Shown: positions 41,465-50,348 of the stretch, piece after piece
Layout: each line of letters opens with the position of its first letter
How positions within the stretch are numbered: the first letter of the stretch is position 1
NCBI GenBank assembly: GCA_033762715.1
Contig: JANRLL010000002.1
Location: 1-56,893 of the forward strand
Direction of reading: 5' to 3'
Length of the DNA stretch: 56,893 bases
From: JANRLL01 sp033762715
GTDB lineage: Bacteria; Pseudomonadota; Alphaproteobacteria; Rickettsiales; SXRF01
Notes under the pieces: model-generated
The model's input: only the letters and a program-made list of their open reading frames with translations
What the model was told of the DNA's origin: nothing
Databases searched by the model: none
Position numbers and translations under genes: made by a program

Positions 41465-43903
41465 ATGGCTAATACTGCAGGGTTAAAAAAAGTGTCAGAA
41501 GAGCAACTCGCGAACGCGGCAAATAGCGCAGAATACGGCGCAGATTCCATTAAAGTACTTAAAGGACTTGAAGCAGTCCGTAAACGCCCAGGCATGTATA
41601 TCGGTGATACCGATGACGGCTCTGGCCTGCATCACATGATTTATGAAGTCGTCGACAACGCTGTCGACGAAGCGCTCGCTGGTCATTGCGACGTCGTTGA
41701 CGTATCGCTCAATGCCGATGGTTCATGTTCAGTAACCGATAACGGTCGTGGTATCCCTGTTGATATGCATGAAAGTGAAGGCGTGTCGGCGGCGGAAGTT
41801 ATCATGACGCAACTGCATGCAGGCGGTAAATTCGATCAAAACAGCTATAAAGTATCTGGGGGTCTGCACGGGGTAGGTGTATCGGTCGTAAATGCTTTAT
41901 CGATCTGGCTCGAGCTCACTATCTGGCGCAACGACAAAGAATATGTCGCGCGTTTCGAACATGGCGACACAGTACAGCACGTCACTGTCACCCGCGAAGC
42001 ACCTGGGTATCGTGGCACACGCGTGACTTTCTTGCCATCGCCGCAAACCTTTACCCAAACCGAATTCGATTTTGGCACCGTAGAACATCGTTTGCGTGAG
42101 CTTGCGTTCCTCAATTCTGGCGTACGCATTCGCCTGACCGATAAACGTACCGACCCTGAGACCGTTGCCGAATTTTACTATGAAGGCGGAACGGAAGCCT
42201 ACGTCCAATATCTCGATAAAGGCAAAACCTCGATTCATCCTACTATTATGTTACGCGGTGAAAAAGACGGCATGAGCTGCGAAGTCGCGATGCAATGGAA
42301 CGATTCTTATCATGAAAACGTATTGTGTTTCACTAATAACATCCGTCAGCGCGATGGTGGCACGCATTTGATCGGCTACCGCGCTGCGCTCACCCGCGCT
42401 ATCAATAAATATTACGAAGAAACTGGTCTCGCAAAAAAAGAAAAGGTCGCCATCAGCGGCGATGACGCCCGCGAAGGCCTGACCTGCATCATTTCGGTCA
42501 AAGTGCCCGATCCAAAATTCTCGTCGCAAACCAAAGATAAATTGGTTAGCTCGGAAGTACGCCCTGTGGTCGAGAGCCTTGCCTATGACAAGTTAAACCA
42601 ATGGTTTGAAGAGCATCCGCAAGAAGGCCGAATCGTTATCGGAAAAGTCGTCGAAGCTGCCTGCGCTCGCGAAGCTGCGCGCAAAGCACGCGAACTTACC
42701 CGCCGCAAAGGTGCGCTCGATATTTCATCGCTCCCAGGTAAGCTCGCCGATTGCCAAGAACGTGATCCCGCCAAATCCGAACTCTTCATCGTAGAGGGTG
42801 ATTCGGCAGGTGGATCAGCCAAACAAGGCCGTAGCCGCCAGTTCCAAGCGATCCTGCCGCTCAAAGGTAAAATCCTTAACGTCGAGCGTGCGCGTTTTGA
42901 CAAAATGCTTGGCAGCCAGGAGATCGGCACACTGATCACCGCAATCGGCACCGGTATTGGCCGCGAAGAGTTTAACATCGAAAAAACCCGCTATCATAAA
43001 ATCATCATCATGACCGACGCAGACGTTGACGGTTCGCATATCCGTACGTTGCTGCTCACTTTCTTCTTCCGTCAGATGCGTGATATCATCGAAAAGGGCT
43101 ATCTCTATATCGCTCAACCGCCACTCTATAAAATGAAGCGCGGCAATAGCGACGTCTATCTCAAAGACGATGACGCGCTCGAGCAACACTTGCTCACCAC
43201 CAGCCTCGACGAAGCGACCATGACCACCAAAGCCGGCAAGCAAATCAGCGGCGATGCACTTCGCACGGTACTGGAACAATCGTCTAAAGTGGCTCACTCA
43301 CTGAACACTTTCTCTAAGCGCATGCCTTTGCCGCTCATTGAAGCAGCTGCACTAGCACATGTATTTGATGGCAAAGGCGATCAAGCGAAAAAAGCCAAAG
43401 CTTGGGAAGCAAAAGCCAACGAACTCTCTGCCGAACAAGCCGAATGGAAATGCTCGTTCGACAGCGGCGTCTATAAAATTGGCCGCATGCTGCGCGGCGT
43501 CGAAGAGCTTTATTTGCTCGACGAAAAAATGCTCGCCGGTAAAGAAGGTCTCGAGATTGCTAGCAAATCGGCCTTCTTCGACGAATTCTTCAGTGCACCG
43601 GTGACGATCAACCGCAAGCAAACGGAAGTCACTGTTACAACACCGTCAGGCTTCTACACCGCCATGGTTGATTTTGCCCGCAAAGGTTCGACCATCCAGC
43701 GCTTTAAAGGTCTGGGTGAAATGAATCCTGAGCAGCTTTGGGAAACCACACTCGATCCGACCAAGCGCCGCTTGTTGCAAGTGAGAGTGGACGATGATGT
43801 GGAAACAGAATCCATATTCTCGACGTTGATGGGCGATGTGGTAGAACCACGCCGTGACTTCATCGTCAGCAACGCGCTCAAAGTCGAGAACCTCGATATT
43901 TAA
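41465..43903 (+). CDS. gyrB: DNA gyrase subunit B
   Basis: An 812-aa ATPase subunit of gyrase. The GHKL domain has Y-E-V-V-D-N-A-V-D-E-A, D-N-G-R-G-I-P-V and G-G-L-H-G-V-G; the TOPRIM region has F-I-V-E-G-D-S-A-G-G-S and D-A-D-V-D-G-S-H-I. It ends in the family pattern R-R-D-F-I-V-S-N-A-L-K-V-E-N-L-D-I. It starts at an ATG with AGGATA upstream, 15 bases after recF. No intein is present. Its stop overlaps the convergent mutase gene by four bases. Confidence 0.98.
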   Translation: MANTAGLKKVSEEQLANAANSAEYGADSIKVLKGLEAVRKRPGMYIGDTDDGSGLHHMIYEVVDNAVDEALAGHCDVVDVSLNADGSCSVTDNGRGIPVDMHESEGVSAAEVIMTQLHAGGKFDQNSYKVSGGLHGVGVSVVNALSIWLELTIWRNDKEYVARFEHGDTVQHVTVTREAPGYRGTRVTFLPSPQTFTQTEFDFGTVEHRLRELAFLNSGVRIRLTDKRTDPETVAEFYYEGGTEAYVQYLDKGKTSIHPTIMLRGEKDGMSCEVAMQWNDSYHENVLCFTNNIRQRDGGTHLIGYRAALTRAINKYYEETGLAKKEKVAISGDDAREGLTCIISVKVPDPKFSSQTKDKLVSSEVRPVVESLAYDKLNQWFEEHPQEGRIVIGKVVEAACAREAARKARELTRRKGALDISSLPGKLADCQERDPAKSELFIVEGDSAGGSAKQGRSRQFQAILPLKGKILNVERARFDKMLGSQEIGTLITAIGTGIGREEFNIEKTRYHKIIIMTDADVDGSHIRTLLLTFFFRQMRDIIEKGYLYIAQPPLYKMKRGNSDVYLKDDDALEQHLLTTSLDEATMTTKAGKQISGDALRTVLEQSSKVAHSLNTFSKRMPLPLIEAAALAHVFDGKGDQAKKAKAWEAKANELSAEQAEWKCSFDSGVYKIGRMLRGVEELYLLDEKMLAGKEGLEIASKSAFFDEFFSAPVTINRKQTEVTVTTPSGFYTAMVDFARKGSTIQRFKGLGEMNPEQLWETTLDPTKRRLLQVRVDDDVETESIFSTLMGDVVEPRRDFIVSNALKVENLDI

Positions 43904-46083
43904 GCCTTATTGGCCTTACGATAATTGTGGCGTTTGCGCAGCAGCTCTAGCAGCTCGCCTGCGGCTTTAGGTATGTTCGTGCCTGGACCGTAAATCGCAT
44001 CCACGCCCGCCTGCTGTAAAAATTCATAGTCCTGCGCGGGAATAACACCGCCGCAAATCACTGAAATATCTTCACGTCCCGCTTGTCGCAGCACCTCGAT
44101 TAATTGCGGCACTAATGTTTTATGGCCTGCCGCATGTGACGAGATACCAATAATGTCGACATCGCTTTCGATCGCTAAGGCAACCACTTCTTCAGGCGTT
44201 GCGAATAAAGGCCCAACGGTTACATCATAGCCCATATCTGAAAAGGCAGTAGCGATCACTTTGGCGCCACGATCATGGCCATCTTGCCCCATTTTGGCCA
44301 CCAACAGGCGAGGGGTGCGGCCTTCTTGTTTAGTAAAATCGGTAATGCGTTGTTGCAGGGAGGCGAAACCAGCATCTTGCTCATAGAGCGAGCCATACAC
44401 ACCCGAAATCGTCTTAATACCAGCTTGATAGCGTCCATACACTTTTTCCAGTGCGGCAGAAATTTCGCCAACCGTTGCGCGAAGCTTAGCCGCTTCCACA
44501 GCCAGCTCTAAGAGATTGCCCGTTTTATGTTCAGCAGCATTCGAAAGCGCTGCCAATGCTTGTTGCACGGCTTTTTCATCACGTTTAGCTCGCACTTCCT
44601 TTAAGCGTTTAATCTGTGATTCGCGTACTTTGGCATTATCCACTTCCAAAATTTCAACGGCTGCTTCTTCCTTCAATTGGTATTTATTGACGCCCACCAC
44701 CACATCATCCACGCGGTCAAAGCGCGCCTGTTTGCGCGCAGCAGCCTCTTCGATTTTCATTTTGGGAACACCGGTTGCGATGGCTTTGGTCATACCGCCC
44801 AGCTGATTGGCCTCTTCGATCAACTTCTCAGCTTCTGCCACCAAGCTTGCAGTCAGTGATTCAATATAATAGCTGCCGCCCAACGGATCGACGACTTTGG
44901 TAATACCGGTCTCATGTTGAATGACAAGCTGGGTATTGCGGGCAATACGGGCAGAAAAATCGGTAGGTAGCGCGATCGCTTCATCCAGCGCATTCGTATG
45001 CAAAGATTGTGTGCCACCCAGCACGGCGGCCATTGCCTCGATGGTGGTGCGAATCACGTTATTATAAGGATCTTTTTCAGTCAGCGACACGCCGGAGGTT
45101 TGGCAATGGGTACGCAATGCAGACGACATGGGATGCTTTGGATTATATTTTGCCATGGTCTTTGCCCAGAGCAAGCGTGCAGCACGCAGCTTAGCAATTT
45201 CCATAAAGAAATTCATGCCAATGGCAAAGAAGAAGGAGAGGCGGGGCGCAAAAGAATCAACATCCAATCCCTTGCTGAGAGCTGCTTTTACATATTCTTC
45301 ACCGTCCGCAATCGTATAAGCCAGCTCCTGTACAGCCGTCGCACCAGCCTCATGCATATGATAGCCGGAAATAGAGATCGAATTGAATTTGGGCATGCAT
45401 TTAGCCGTATATTCAATAATGTCTGCCACGATACGCATCGATGGTTCTGGCGGGTAAATATAGGTGTTGCGCACCATGAATTCTTTTAAAATATCATTTT
45501 GGATCGTGCCCGACAGCTCTTCTAATTTGACGCCTTGTTCGAGGCCGGCGACGATATAATTCGCCAGAATCGGCAATACCGCGCCATTCATCGTCATCGA
45601 CACACTCATCTCATTGAGCGGAATACTATCGAAGAGAATTTTCATATCTTCGACTGAATCAATCGCAACACCAGCCTTACCAACGTCACCAACCACGCGC
45701 GGATGATCGGAGTCATAGCCACGATGCGTAGCCAAATCGAAGGCAACGGACAGACCTTTTTGGCCAGCAGCTAGGTTACGCTTATAGAAGGCGTTGGATT
45801 CTTCAGCGGTGGAAAAGCCCGCATATTGACGCACGGTCCATGGTCGCACCGTATACATCGTTGCCCGTGGCCCCCGCAGGAAAGGCGCAAAACCTGGCAT
45901 AGTATCGAGCAATTCGAGCGATTCTAAATCCTGGGCGGTATAAAGCGGTTTAACTGCAATGCCTTCCGGCGTGATCCAGGTTAGGCTTTCCAGTGCGATA
46001 GGATTTCCGGCCTTGTCATTGCCCACATCTTTTTGAGCCAATTTTTTCCATTCATCGAGGGTACGTGCTTTAAATTCGCTCAT
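43900..46083 (-). CDS. scpA: Methylmalonyl-CoA mutase (large-subunit type, adenosylcobalamin-dependent)
   Basis: A 727-aa enzyme interconverting (R)-methylmalonyl-CoA and succinyl-CoA with adenosylcobalamin. The N-terminal TIM barrel has T-V-R-P-W-T-V-R-Q-Y-A-G-F-S-T-A-E-E-S-N and F-D-L-A-T-H-R-G-Y-D-S-D. The C-terminal B12 domain has the base-off motif D-G-H603-D-R-G, whose His ligates cobalt, and I-G-I-S-S-H-A-A-G-H. One chain, as in E. coli Sbm and bacterial MutB. No small subunit, MeaB or epimerase is next to it. Its start overlaps the stop of the MscS gene by four bases. Confidence 0.96.
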   Translation of the reverse strand: MSEFKARTLDEWKKLAQKDVGNDKAGNPIALESLTWITPEGIAVKPLYTAQDLESLELLDTMPGFAPFLRGPRATMYTVRPWTVRQYAGFSTAEESNAFYKRNLAAGQKGLSVAFDLATHRGYDSDHPRVVGDVGKAGVAIDSVEDMKILFDSIPLNEMSVSMTMNGAVLPILANYIVAGLEQGVKLEELSGTIQNDILKEFMVRNTYIYPPEPSMRIVADIIEYTAKCMPKFNSISISGYHMHEAGATAVQELAYTIADGEEYVKAALSKGLDVDSFAPRLSFFFAIGMNFFMEIAKLRAARLLWAKTMAKYNPKHPMSSALRTHCQTSGVSLTEKDPYNNVIRTTIEAMAAVLGGTQSLHTNALDEAIALPTDFSARIARNTQLVIQHETGITKVVDPLGGSYYIESLTASLVAEAEKLIEEANQLGGMTKAIATGVPKMKIEEAAARKQARFDRVDDVVVGVNKYQLKEEAAVEILEVDNAKVRESQIKRLKEVRAKRDEKAVQQALAALSNAAEHKTGNLLELAVEAAKLRATVGEISAALEKVYGRYQAGIKTISGVYGSLYEQDAGFASLQQRITDFTKQEGRTPRLLVAKMGQDGHDRGAKVIATAFSDMGYDVTVGPLFATPEEVVALAIESDVDIIGISSHAAGHKTLVPQLIEVLRQAGREDISVICGGVIPAQDYEFLQQAGVDAIYGPGTNIPKAAGELLELLRKRHNYRKANKA

Positions 46084-47372
46084 GTTTTTGTTCCTGGTTG
46101 CGGATATTCAATTTGTACCTGATGCGGGTAAGGGATCACAATGCCATTGGTTTTAAATTTATCCAAAATGGCAAACATAACGTCGCTTTGCGGCCCAAGG
46201 CGCCCTTCTTTTACATCACGTATCCAAAAGGTCAGCGTGAAATTTAGCGATGAGTCGGCAAATTGCCGCATAAAACAATTAGGTGTAGGGCTTTTAAGGC
46301 ACAGCTTATGTTCGGTGGCAGCTTCCAATATCAATTTTTGCGCCAGCCTAAAATCCGAATCATACGAAATGGCAACCGGTATATCGATGCGGGCGCGATC
46401 ATTGCTATAGGTCCAGTTCGTCACCCGAGTCGAAACCAACTCCTCATTCGGAATTAGCACTTCTTTACCATCAAAACATTCAATGAGTGCATAGCGAATG
46501 TTTAGCTGGCGTACCCAACCACTAATATCGCCAATCTCAATTAGATCACCAATTTTGATGGATTTTTCCATCAGGAGTGTAATACCGCTGACAAAATTCG
46601 CAGTGATTTTCTGTAAGCCTAAACCGATACCCACACCGAGCGCACCACCGAATACGGCAAAGGCAGTCAGATCGACACCGATCGATGACAGCGTAATCAT
46701 CAAGGCAATGAAATAAATAAAGATGCGGAAGAATTTTACGAAAAGTTCGCGTGTATTGTAACTCAGACTTGAAGCTTTGCGCAGGTAGCTTTCTAAGGTG
46801 CGTGACAAGGCACCCGCCAGCCAAAACACCACAATCAACATGACTAAGCCGTTGATGATGCCAAGCATGGAGAGCTTGAATTTGCCAATATCAAATACAA
46901 CGGATTCTAAATAGGATTCGGTGCTTTTCATAAAGCCCGTGACGTTCAAAGCAGTAATAATCATAATCACCACCGCCAGCAAAAACGCTACAAAACGCGA
47001 CTGCACATACAGGATAATCGTTTTCGCAATCAGCCACGCCATGCTAAGCGCGATGAACGACTGAATGAAAATTCCGCCCTCATGTTCCCGAGCAATGGGT
47101 AGCAAGGCATTGAGAATCAACACCGCAAAAAAAGGCGTAAGCAGGGAAAGTGGCTTTACATAAAATTCCAGGTCCAGGCGCTTCGGTGGATGACGTTCCA
47201 AATACAATTTGGTGCGACGCTTAATCAATAAAGATAACAGCCAGGACACCGAAATCGCTAGCGCAATGGCGAGAATCTCAATATAAAAATCAGCGCTAGT
47301 CATCCAGGCTAGCAATTCGTCCAGGCTAGAATCGAATTTTTTTACCAAAGGCGCGGCGGCATTGGGTTCCAT
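46080..47372 (-). CDS. Mechanosensitive channel of the MscS family
   Basis: A 430-aa membrane protein with several N-terminal helices. TM3-like pore and beta domain follow: A-V-F-G-G-A-L-G-V-G-I-G-L-G-L-Q-K-I-T-A-N-F-V-S-G, then I-K-I-G-D-L-I-E-I-G and I-P-N-E-E-L-V. These are the marks of MscS, which opens on membrane tension. Longer than E. coli MscS (286 aa), it has extra N-terminal helices. It overlaps the mutase gene by four bases and is transcribed first, an odd pairing with metabolism. Confidence 0.92.
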   Translation of the reverse strand: MEPNAAAPLVKKFDSSLDELLAWMTSADFYIEILAIALAISVSWLLSLLIKRRTKLYLERHPPKRLDLEFYVKPLSLLTPFFAVLILNALLPIAREHEGGIFIQSFIALSMAWLIAKTIILYVQSRFVAFLLAVVIMIITALNVTGFMKSTESYLESVVFDIGKFKLSMLGIINGLVMLIVVFWLAGALSRTLESYLRKASSLSYNTRELFVKFFRIFIYFIALMITLSSIGVDLTAFAVFGGALGVGIGLGLQKITANFVSGITLLMEKSIKIGDLIEIGDISGWVRQLNIRYALIECFDGKEVLIPNEELVSTRVTNWTYSNDRARIDIPVAISYDSDFRLAQKLILEAATEHKLCLKSPTPNCFMRQFADSSLNFTLTFWIRDVKEGRLGPQSDVMFAILDKFKTNGIVIPYPHQVQIEYPQPGTKT

Positions 47373-47471
47373 TTTGGCTTACTTTACAAGGCAGTTAGCG
47401 ATGGATTGGCATAGCATAAAATTCTTTAATATTGAATTAATAATATCGGCGTAAAATTATAGGTGGTCATT

Positions 47472-48320
47472 ATGCTCTTATCTCGCTGTATACCAACTAA
47501 AAAATTCAGTCGGCAAGGTTTCACCTTGTTGGAGATGGGCATTGTATTGCTAATTTTGTCGTTAGTAACGGGCACTGTAATGACTTTTGTCGTGCAGCAA
47601 AGCCGTTCGCAAAAACAAAAAGACTTAGCAACGCGCCTGGACGCCATTGAATCAGCGTTAATCAGTTTTCGCAAAGCCAATAACCGCCTACCATGTCCGG
47701 CCAGTTTAAGTGCAGCCATTAGCTCAACCAGCTTTGGCACTGAACGCGCAACCCCTGGCACCTGTACCAGCGCCACCTTCAGTACCGGCGATACGGTGGC
47801 TGACGGGGTTCCAGTGCGCGCCATCGGACTTCCGGACGAATTTGCCTTCGACCCTTGGGGCGGGCGCATTCAATATGCCGTCGACAGACGTGCGACTGGG
47901 TCAAATGCTTTTACCACCTATACCACCAGCATTACCGGTACAACCGGCCTAGGCAGCATTACGGTTCAAGATACAACCGGTGCTAACCGCACCACCTCTG
48001 CGATTGCGCTGATCATGAGTTCAGGAGCCAATGGCTTGGGAGCGTATCAAGCCAATGGTACCCGTCGCGCCACCTTGGTCGATAACAGCTTTGAAGAACA
48101 AAACTGCGATTGTTTTATTACGCCTCCCTATTCTCTCAGCGCAGGGAGCTATAATGCAACCTACGTAATGGCAGCCACCAGCTTTGGTGCGGACTTGCTA
48201 GGCGTTTCGACTATTTATGGCACTACGAAATATTTCACCGATTTCGATGATGTCGTGCGTTATTACACACGCGGGCAATTTGCATCAGCCACCGAATTGC
48301 TGACTGAAACCAGCAAGTAG
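47472..48320 (+). CDS. Prepilin-type (pseudopilin-like) protein
   Basis: A 282-aa protein with a class III prepilin signal: K-F-S-R-Q-G, cleaved before F-T-L-L-E, with Glu at position 5, followed by a hydrophobic helix (M-G-I-V-L-L-I-L-S-L-V-T-G-T). The mature part has a G-like pseudopilin architecture with several Cys (R-L-P-C-P, C-T-S, E-Q-N-C-D-C) and F-D-P-W-G-G-R-I-Q-Y. The ATG at 47472 follows AGGTGG; a GTG at 47463 is also in frame. No other pilus or type II secretion genes are seen; it needs a peptidase elsewhere. Confidence 0.82.
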   Translation: MLLSRCIPTKKFSRQGFTLLEMGIVLLILSLVTGTVMTFVVQQSRSQKQKDLATRLDAIESALISFRKANNRLPCPASLSAAISSTSFGTERATPGTCTSATFSTGDTVADGVPVRAIGLPDEFAFDPWGGRIQYAVDRRATGSNAFTTYTTSITGTTGLGSITVQDTTGANRTTSAIALIMSSGANGLGAYQANGTRRATLVDNSFEEQNCDCFITPPYSLSAGSYNATYVMAATSFGADLLGVSTIYGTTKYFTDFDDVVRYYTRGQFASATELLTETSK

Positions 48321-48499
48321 TTTAGGGCTAGCCTCGCTTTCACGTCATCAGTTGAACTTTCATAAAAAATCGATTATATTCTCCTGCGAAAGCAATAGAG
48401 CAGACTAAAAAAAGCTCACTGCACTGCAGATAAATTGCTGATACCGCTAACGCCGCAAACATACCGATTTGAACCAGTTAGGTTAGATACGGGGGTGAT

Positions 48500-48775
48500 A
48501 TGGTACATTATATCTTACCGGCGCTCGCAGTCGGTGATTGTGCAGTTGTAAACGTTACAAGCTGCGCTCTTGCTGATGCAAGTTTTGCAACGCAGGACAT
48601 AGCTGAAGCCATTCAATATAGTTCAAAAGCCTTATATACGCTTCCTACTGAGCAGCTCACACAGCTCATCTCGCTCAATAATCCTAAAACGCCATACCAT
48701 TCCATCAAGTCCGACGATATTTCCTCAACGCTGAAGAATCGATTTATCAAACTGAACGCCATAAACGGTAGGTAA
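48500..48775 (+). CDS. Small hypothetical protein
   Basis: A 91-aa protein with no recognised family. The N-terminal 25 residues are moderately hydrophobic (Y-I-L-P-A-L-A-V-G-D-C-A-V-V) and hold two cysteines, which might be a poor signal peptide. A GGGGGTG site precedes the ATG. It ends one base before the next gene's start codon, so it is likely to be in an operon with it and the sirtuin. The 179 bases upstream hold no gene and no clear structure. Confidence 0.55.
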   Translation: MVHYILPALAVGDCAVVNVTSCALADASFATQDIAEAIQYSSKALYTLPTEQLTQLISLNNPKTPYHSIKSDDISSTLKNRFIKLNAINGR

Positions 48776-48776
48776 G

Positions 48777-49118
48777 ATGAAAGAGGTACATATTACAGAA
48801 CCACCCTTGTCATCGCAGTCCATGGCGGATTTGCTTTGTACGATCGTGGTACTCTGCCAAGGAAAACGGCCTTTCGGCGGAGATTTCTGGGCATATTTAT
48901 CGATTAAACCCAGCATGGCAAAAATGTTTAAAGAAGCCAGAGAACGAGGCGATGCCATCCATTTGGAAGATTATGGTACCATTATCGAATGGGGCGAGGG
49001 TGACGCGGTGCCTGCGCATATACGCGGCTTGATGGAAAAGACCTATGGTGTGAATCATCATTACGAAGATGATCTGCGCCACGCCGTAGAAGATCAGGGA
49101 ATGTCCTGCAGTAGTTAA
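48777..49118 (+). CDS. Small hypothetical protein upstream of the sirtuin
   Basis: A 113-aa soluble protein not recognised. Notable segments are G-G-D-F-W-A-Y-L-S-I-K-P-S-M-A-K-M-F and E-D-Y-G-T-I-I-E-W-G-E-G-D-A-V-P; the latter resembles a short alphaproteobacterial conserved protein, but I cannot name it. The stop and the sirtuin start share one base (TAATG), so they are translationally coupled. Confidence 0.68.
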   Translation: MKEVHITEPPLSSQSMADLLCTIVVLCQGKRPFGGDFWAYLSIKPSMAKMFKEARERGDAIHLEDYGTIIEWGEGDAVPAHIRGLMEKTYGVNHHYEDDLRHAVEDQGMSCSS

Positions 49119-49837
49119 TGATTAAACCTGACATTGCCATACTGACCGGAGCAGGAATCTCTGCAGAATCGGGCCTGATCACCTTTCGTGATAATAATGG
49201 CCTATGGTGCAATCACCGCATCGAAGATGTTGCAACACCTGAAGCATTTGCACGTAATCCCTCACTGGTTCATGAATTCTACAATGCTAGACGAGCCCAG
49301 CTTAAAACAGCTCACCCCAACGCCGCGCATCATGCGTTGGCGCGGCTAGCACGCGAATGGGAGGGCAGAGTGTGGCTTATTACGCAGAACGTAGATGATT
49401 TGCATGATCGTGCACTTGCAGACGCACCGGCTACGTTGCTGCATATGCACGGGGAATTAAAAAAGATTCGCTGCGTAGCTAGTGAAGAAATATTTGAGTG
49501 GGAAGATGATCTCGATCTGAACACAAGTTGCGCCTGTTGCAAGCAACCAGGCCGCTTAAGACCACATATCGTATGGTTTGGTGAAATGCCCTTATATATG
49601 GATTTGATCGAGCGCATGCTGGCTGAATGCGAATTATTCATCTCCATCGGCACCTCCGGCAATGTCTATCCGGCGGCTGGCTTTGTTCAACAAGCCAGAC
49701 ATCATGGCGCTAAGACCGTGGAGCTCAATCTAGAGCCCTCGAACGGTTATTCCTTATTCGAGCAAAAAATCTACGGCAAAGCCACGCAGATTGTGCCTGC
49801 CTATGTAGATGATATTCTCAGCGGAAAAATATTATAG
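49118..49837 (+). CDS. cobB: NAD-dependent protein deacylase CobB (Sir2 family)
   Basis: A 239-aa sirtuin removing acyl groups from lysines with NAD. It has G-A-G-I-S-A-E-S-G-L-I-T-F-R-D, the motif F-Y-N-A-R-R whose Tyr and Arg suit succinyl- and malonyl-lysine (class III), T-Q-N-V-D-D-L-H, the catalytic His in L-L-H-M-H-G-E-L, and zinc cysteines in R-C and S-C-A-C-C. The segment R-P-H-I-V-W-F-G-E-M-P-L matches E. coli CobB closely. Its 3' end overlaps bcp on the other strand by six bases. Confidence 0.94.
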   Translation: MIKPDIAILTGAGISAESGLITFRDNNGLWCNHRIEDVATPEAFARNPSLVHEFYNARRAQLKTAHPNAAHHALARLAREWEGRVWLITQNVDDLHDRALADAPATLLHMHGELKKIRCVASEEIFEWEDDLDLNTSCACCKQPGRLRPHIVWFGEMPLYMDLIERMLAECELFISIGTSGNVYPAAGFVQQARHHGAKTVELNLEPSNGYSLFEQKIYGKATQIVPAYVDDILSGKIL

Positions 49838-50326
49838 GGCTTTAACCGCAGCAAGCACTTCGTCCACATGGCCATCGACCTTTACTTTGCGCCATACGTT
49901 GCGAATGACGCCTTGTTGATCGATAAGATAGGTAGCGCGCTCAATACCCATATAGGTTTTGCCATACATGCTTTTTTCTACCCACACGCCGTAATTTTCG
50001 CTCAAAGAGCCGCTTTCATCGGAGAGCAAAGGGAAGGGCAGACAGTATTTTTCTTTGAATTTTTCATGGCTTTTCACCGAATCTTTTGAAGCACCCAATA
50101 TGACGGCACCGGCTTTTTCAAATTCCTTGAGTTGATCCCTGAATTCTTTAGCTTCTTGTGTGCAGCCTGGCGTATCATCTTTGGGATAAAAATATAAAAC
50201 CACTTTTTTGCCCTTTAGATCGGCAAGGCTTACTTGTTTATTTCCATCCGTAGACAAACTAAAGTCAGGCGCTTTATCGCCAGCAGCCAATGCTGCATTA
50301 TCCGTTTTAGTGGCTGTTTTAGCCAT
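49832..50326 (-). CDS. bcp: Thioredoxin-dependent peroxiredoxin, Bcp/PrxQ type
   Basis: A 164-aa peroxidase for H2O2 and organic hydroperoxides. The peroxidatic Cys is C55 in D-D-T-P-G-C-T-Q-E-A-K-E-F. E. coli Bcp has a resolving Cys five residues on, but that position is Lys here; the other Cys in the chain (K-Y-C-L-P-F) may resolve, or the protein may be a 1-Cys type. G-V-W-V-E-K-S-M-Y-G-K-T-Y and R-A-T-Y-L-I-D are typical. The N-terminal 15 residues are an extra Ala/Thr/Lys tail. Confidence 0.93.
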   Translation of the reverse strand: MAKTATKTDNAALAAGDKAPDFSLSTDGNKQVSLADLKGKKVVLYFYPKDDTPGCTQEAKEFRDQLKEFEKAGAVILGASKDSVKSHEKFKEKYCLPFPLLSDESGSLSENYGVWVEKSMYGKTYMGIERATYLIDQQGVIRNVWRKVKVDGHVDEVLAAVKAL

Positions 50327-50348
50327 AGTGATACTCCATGCTAAGTGA

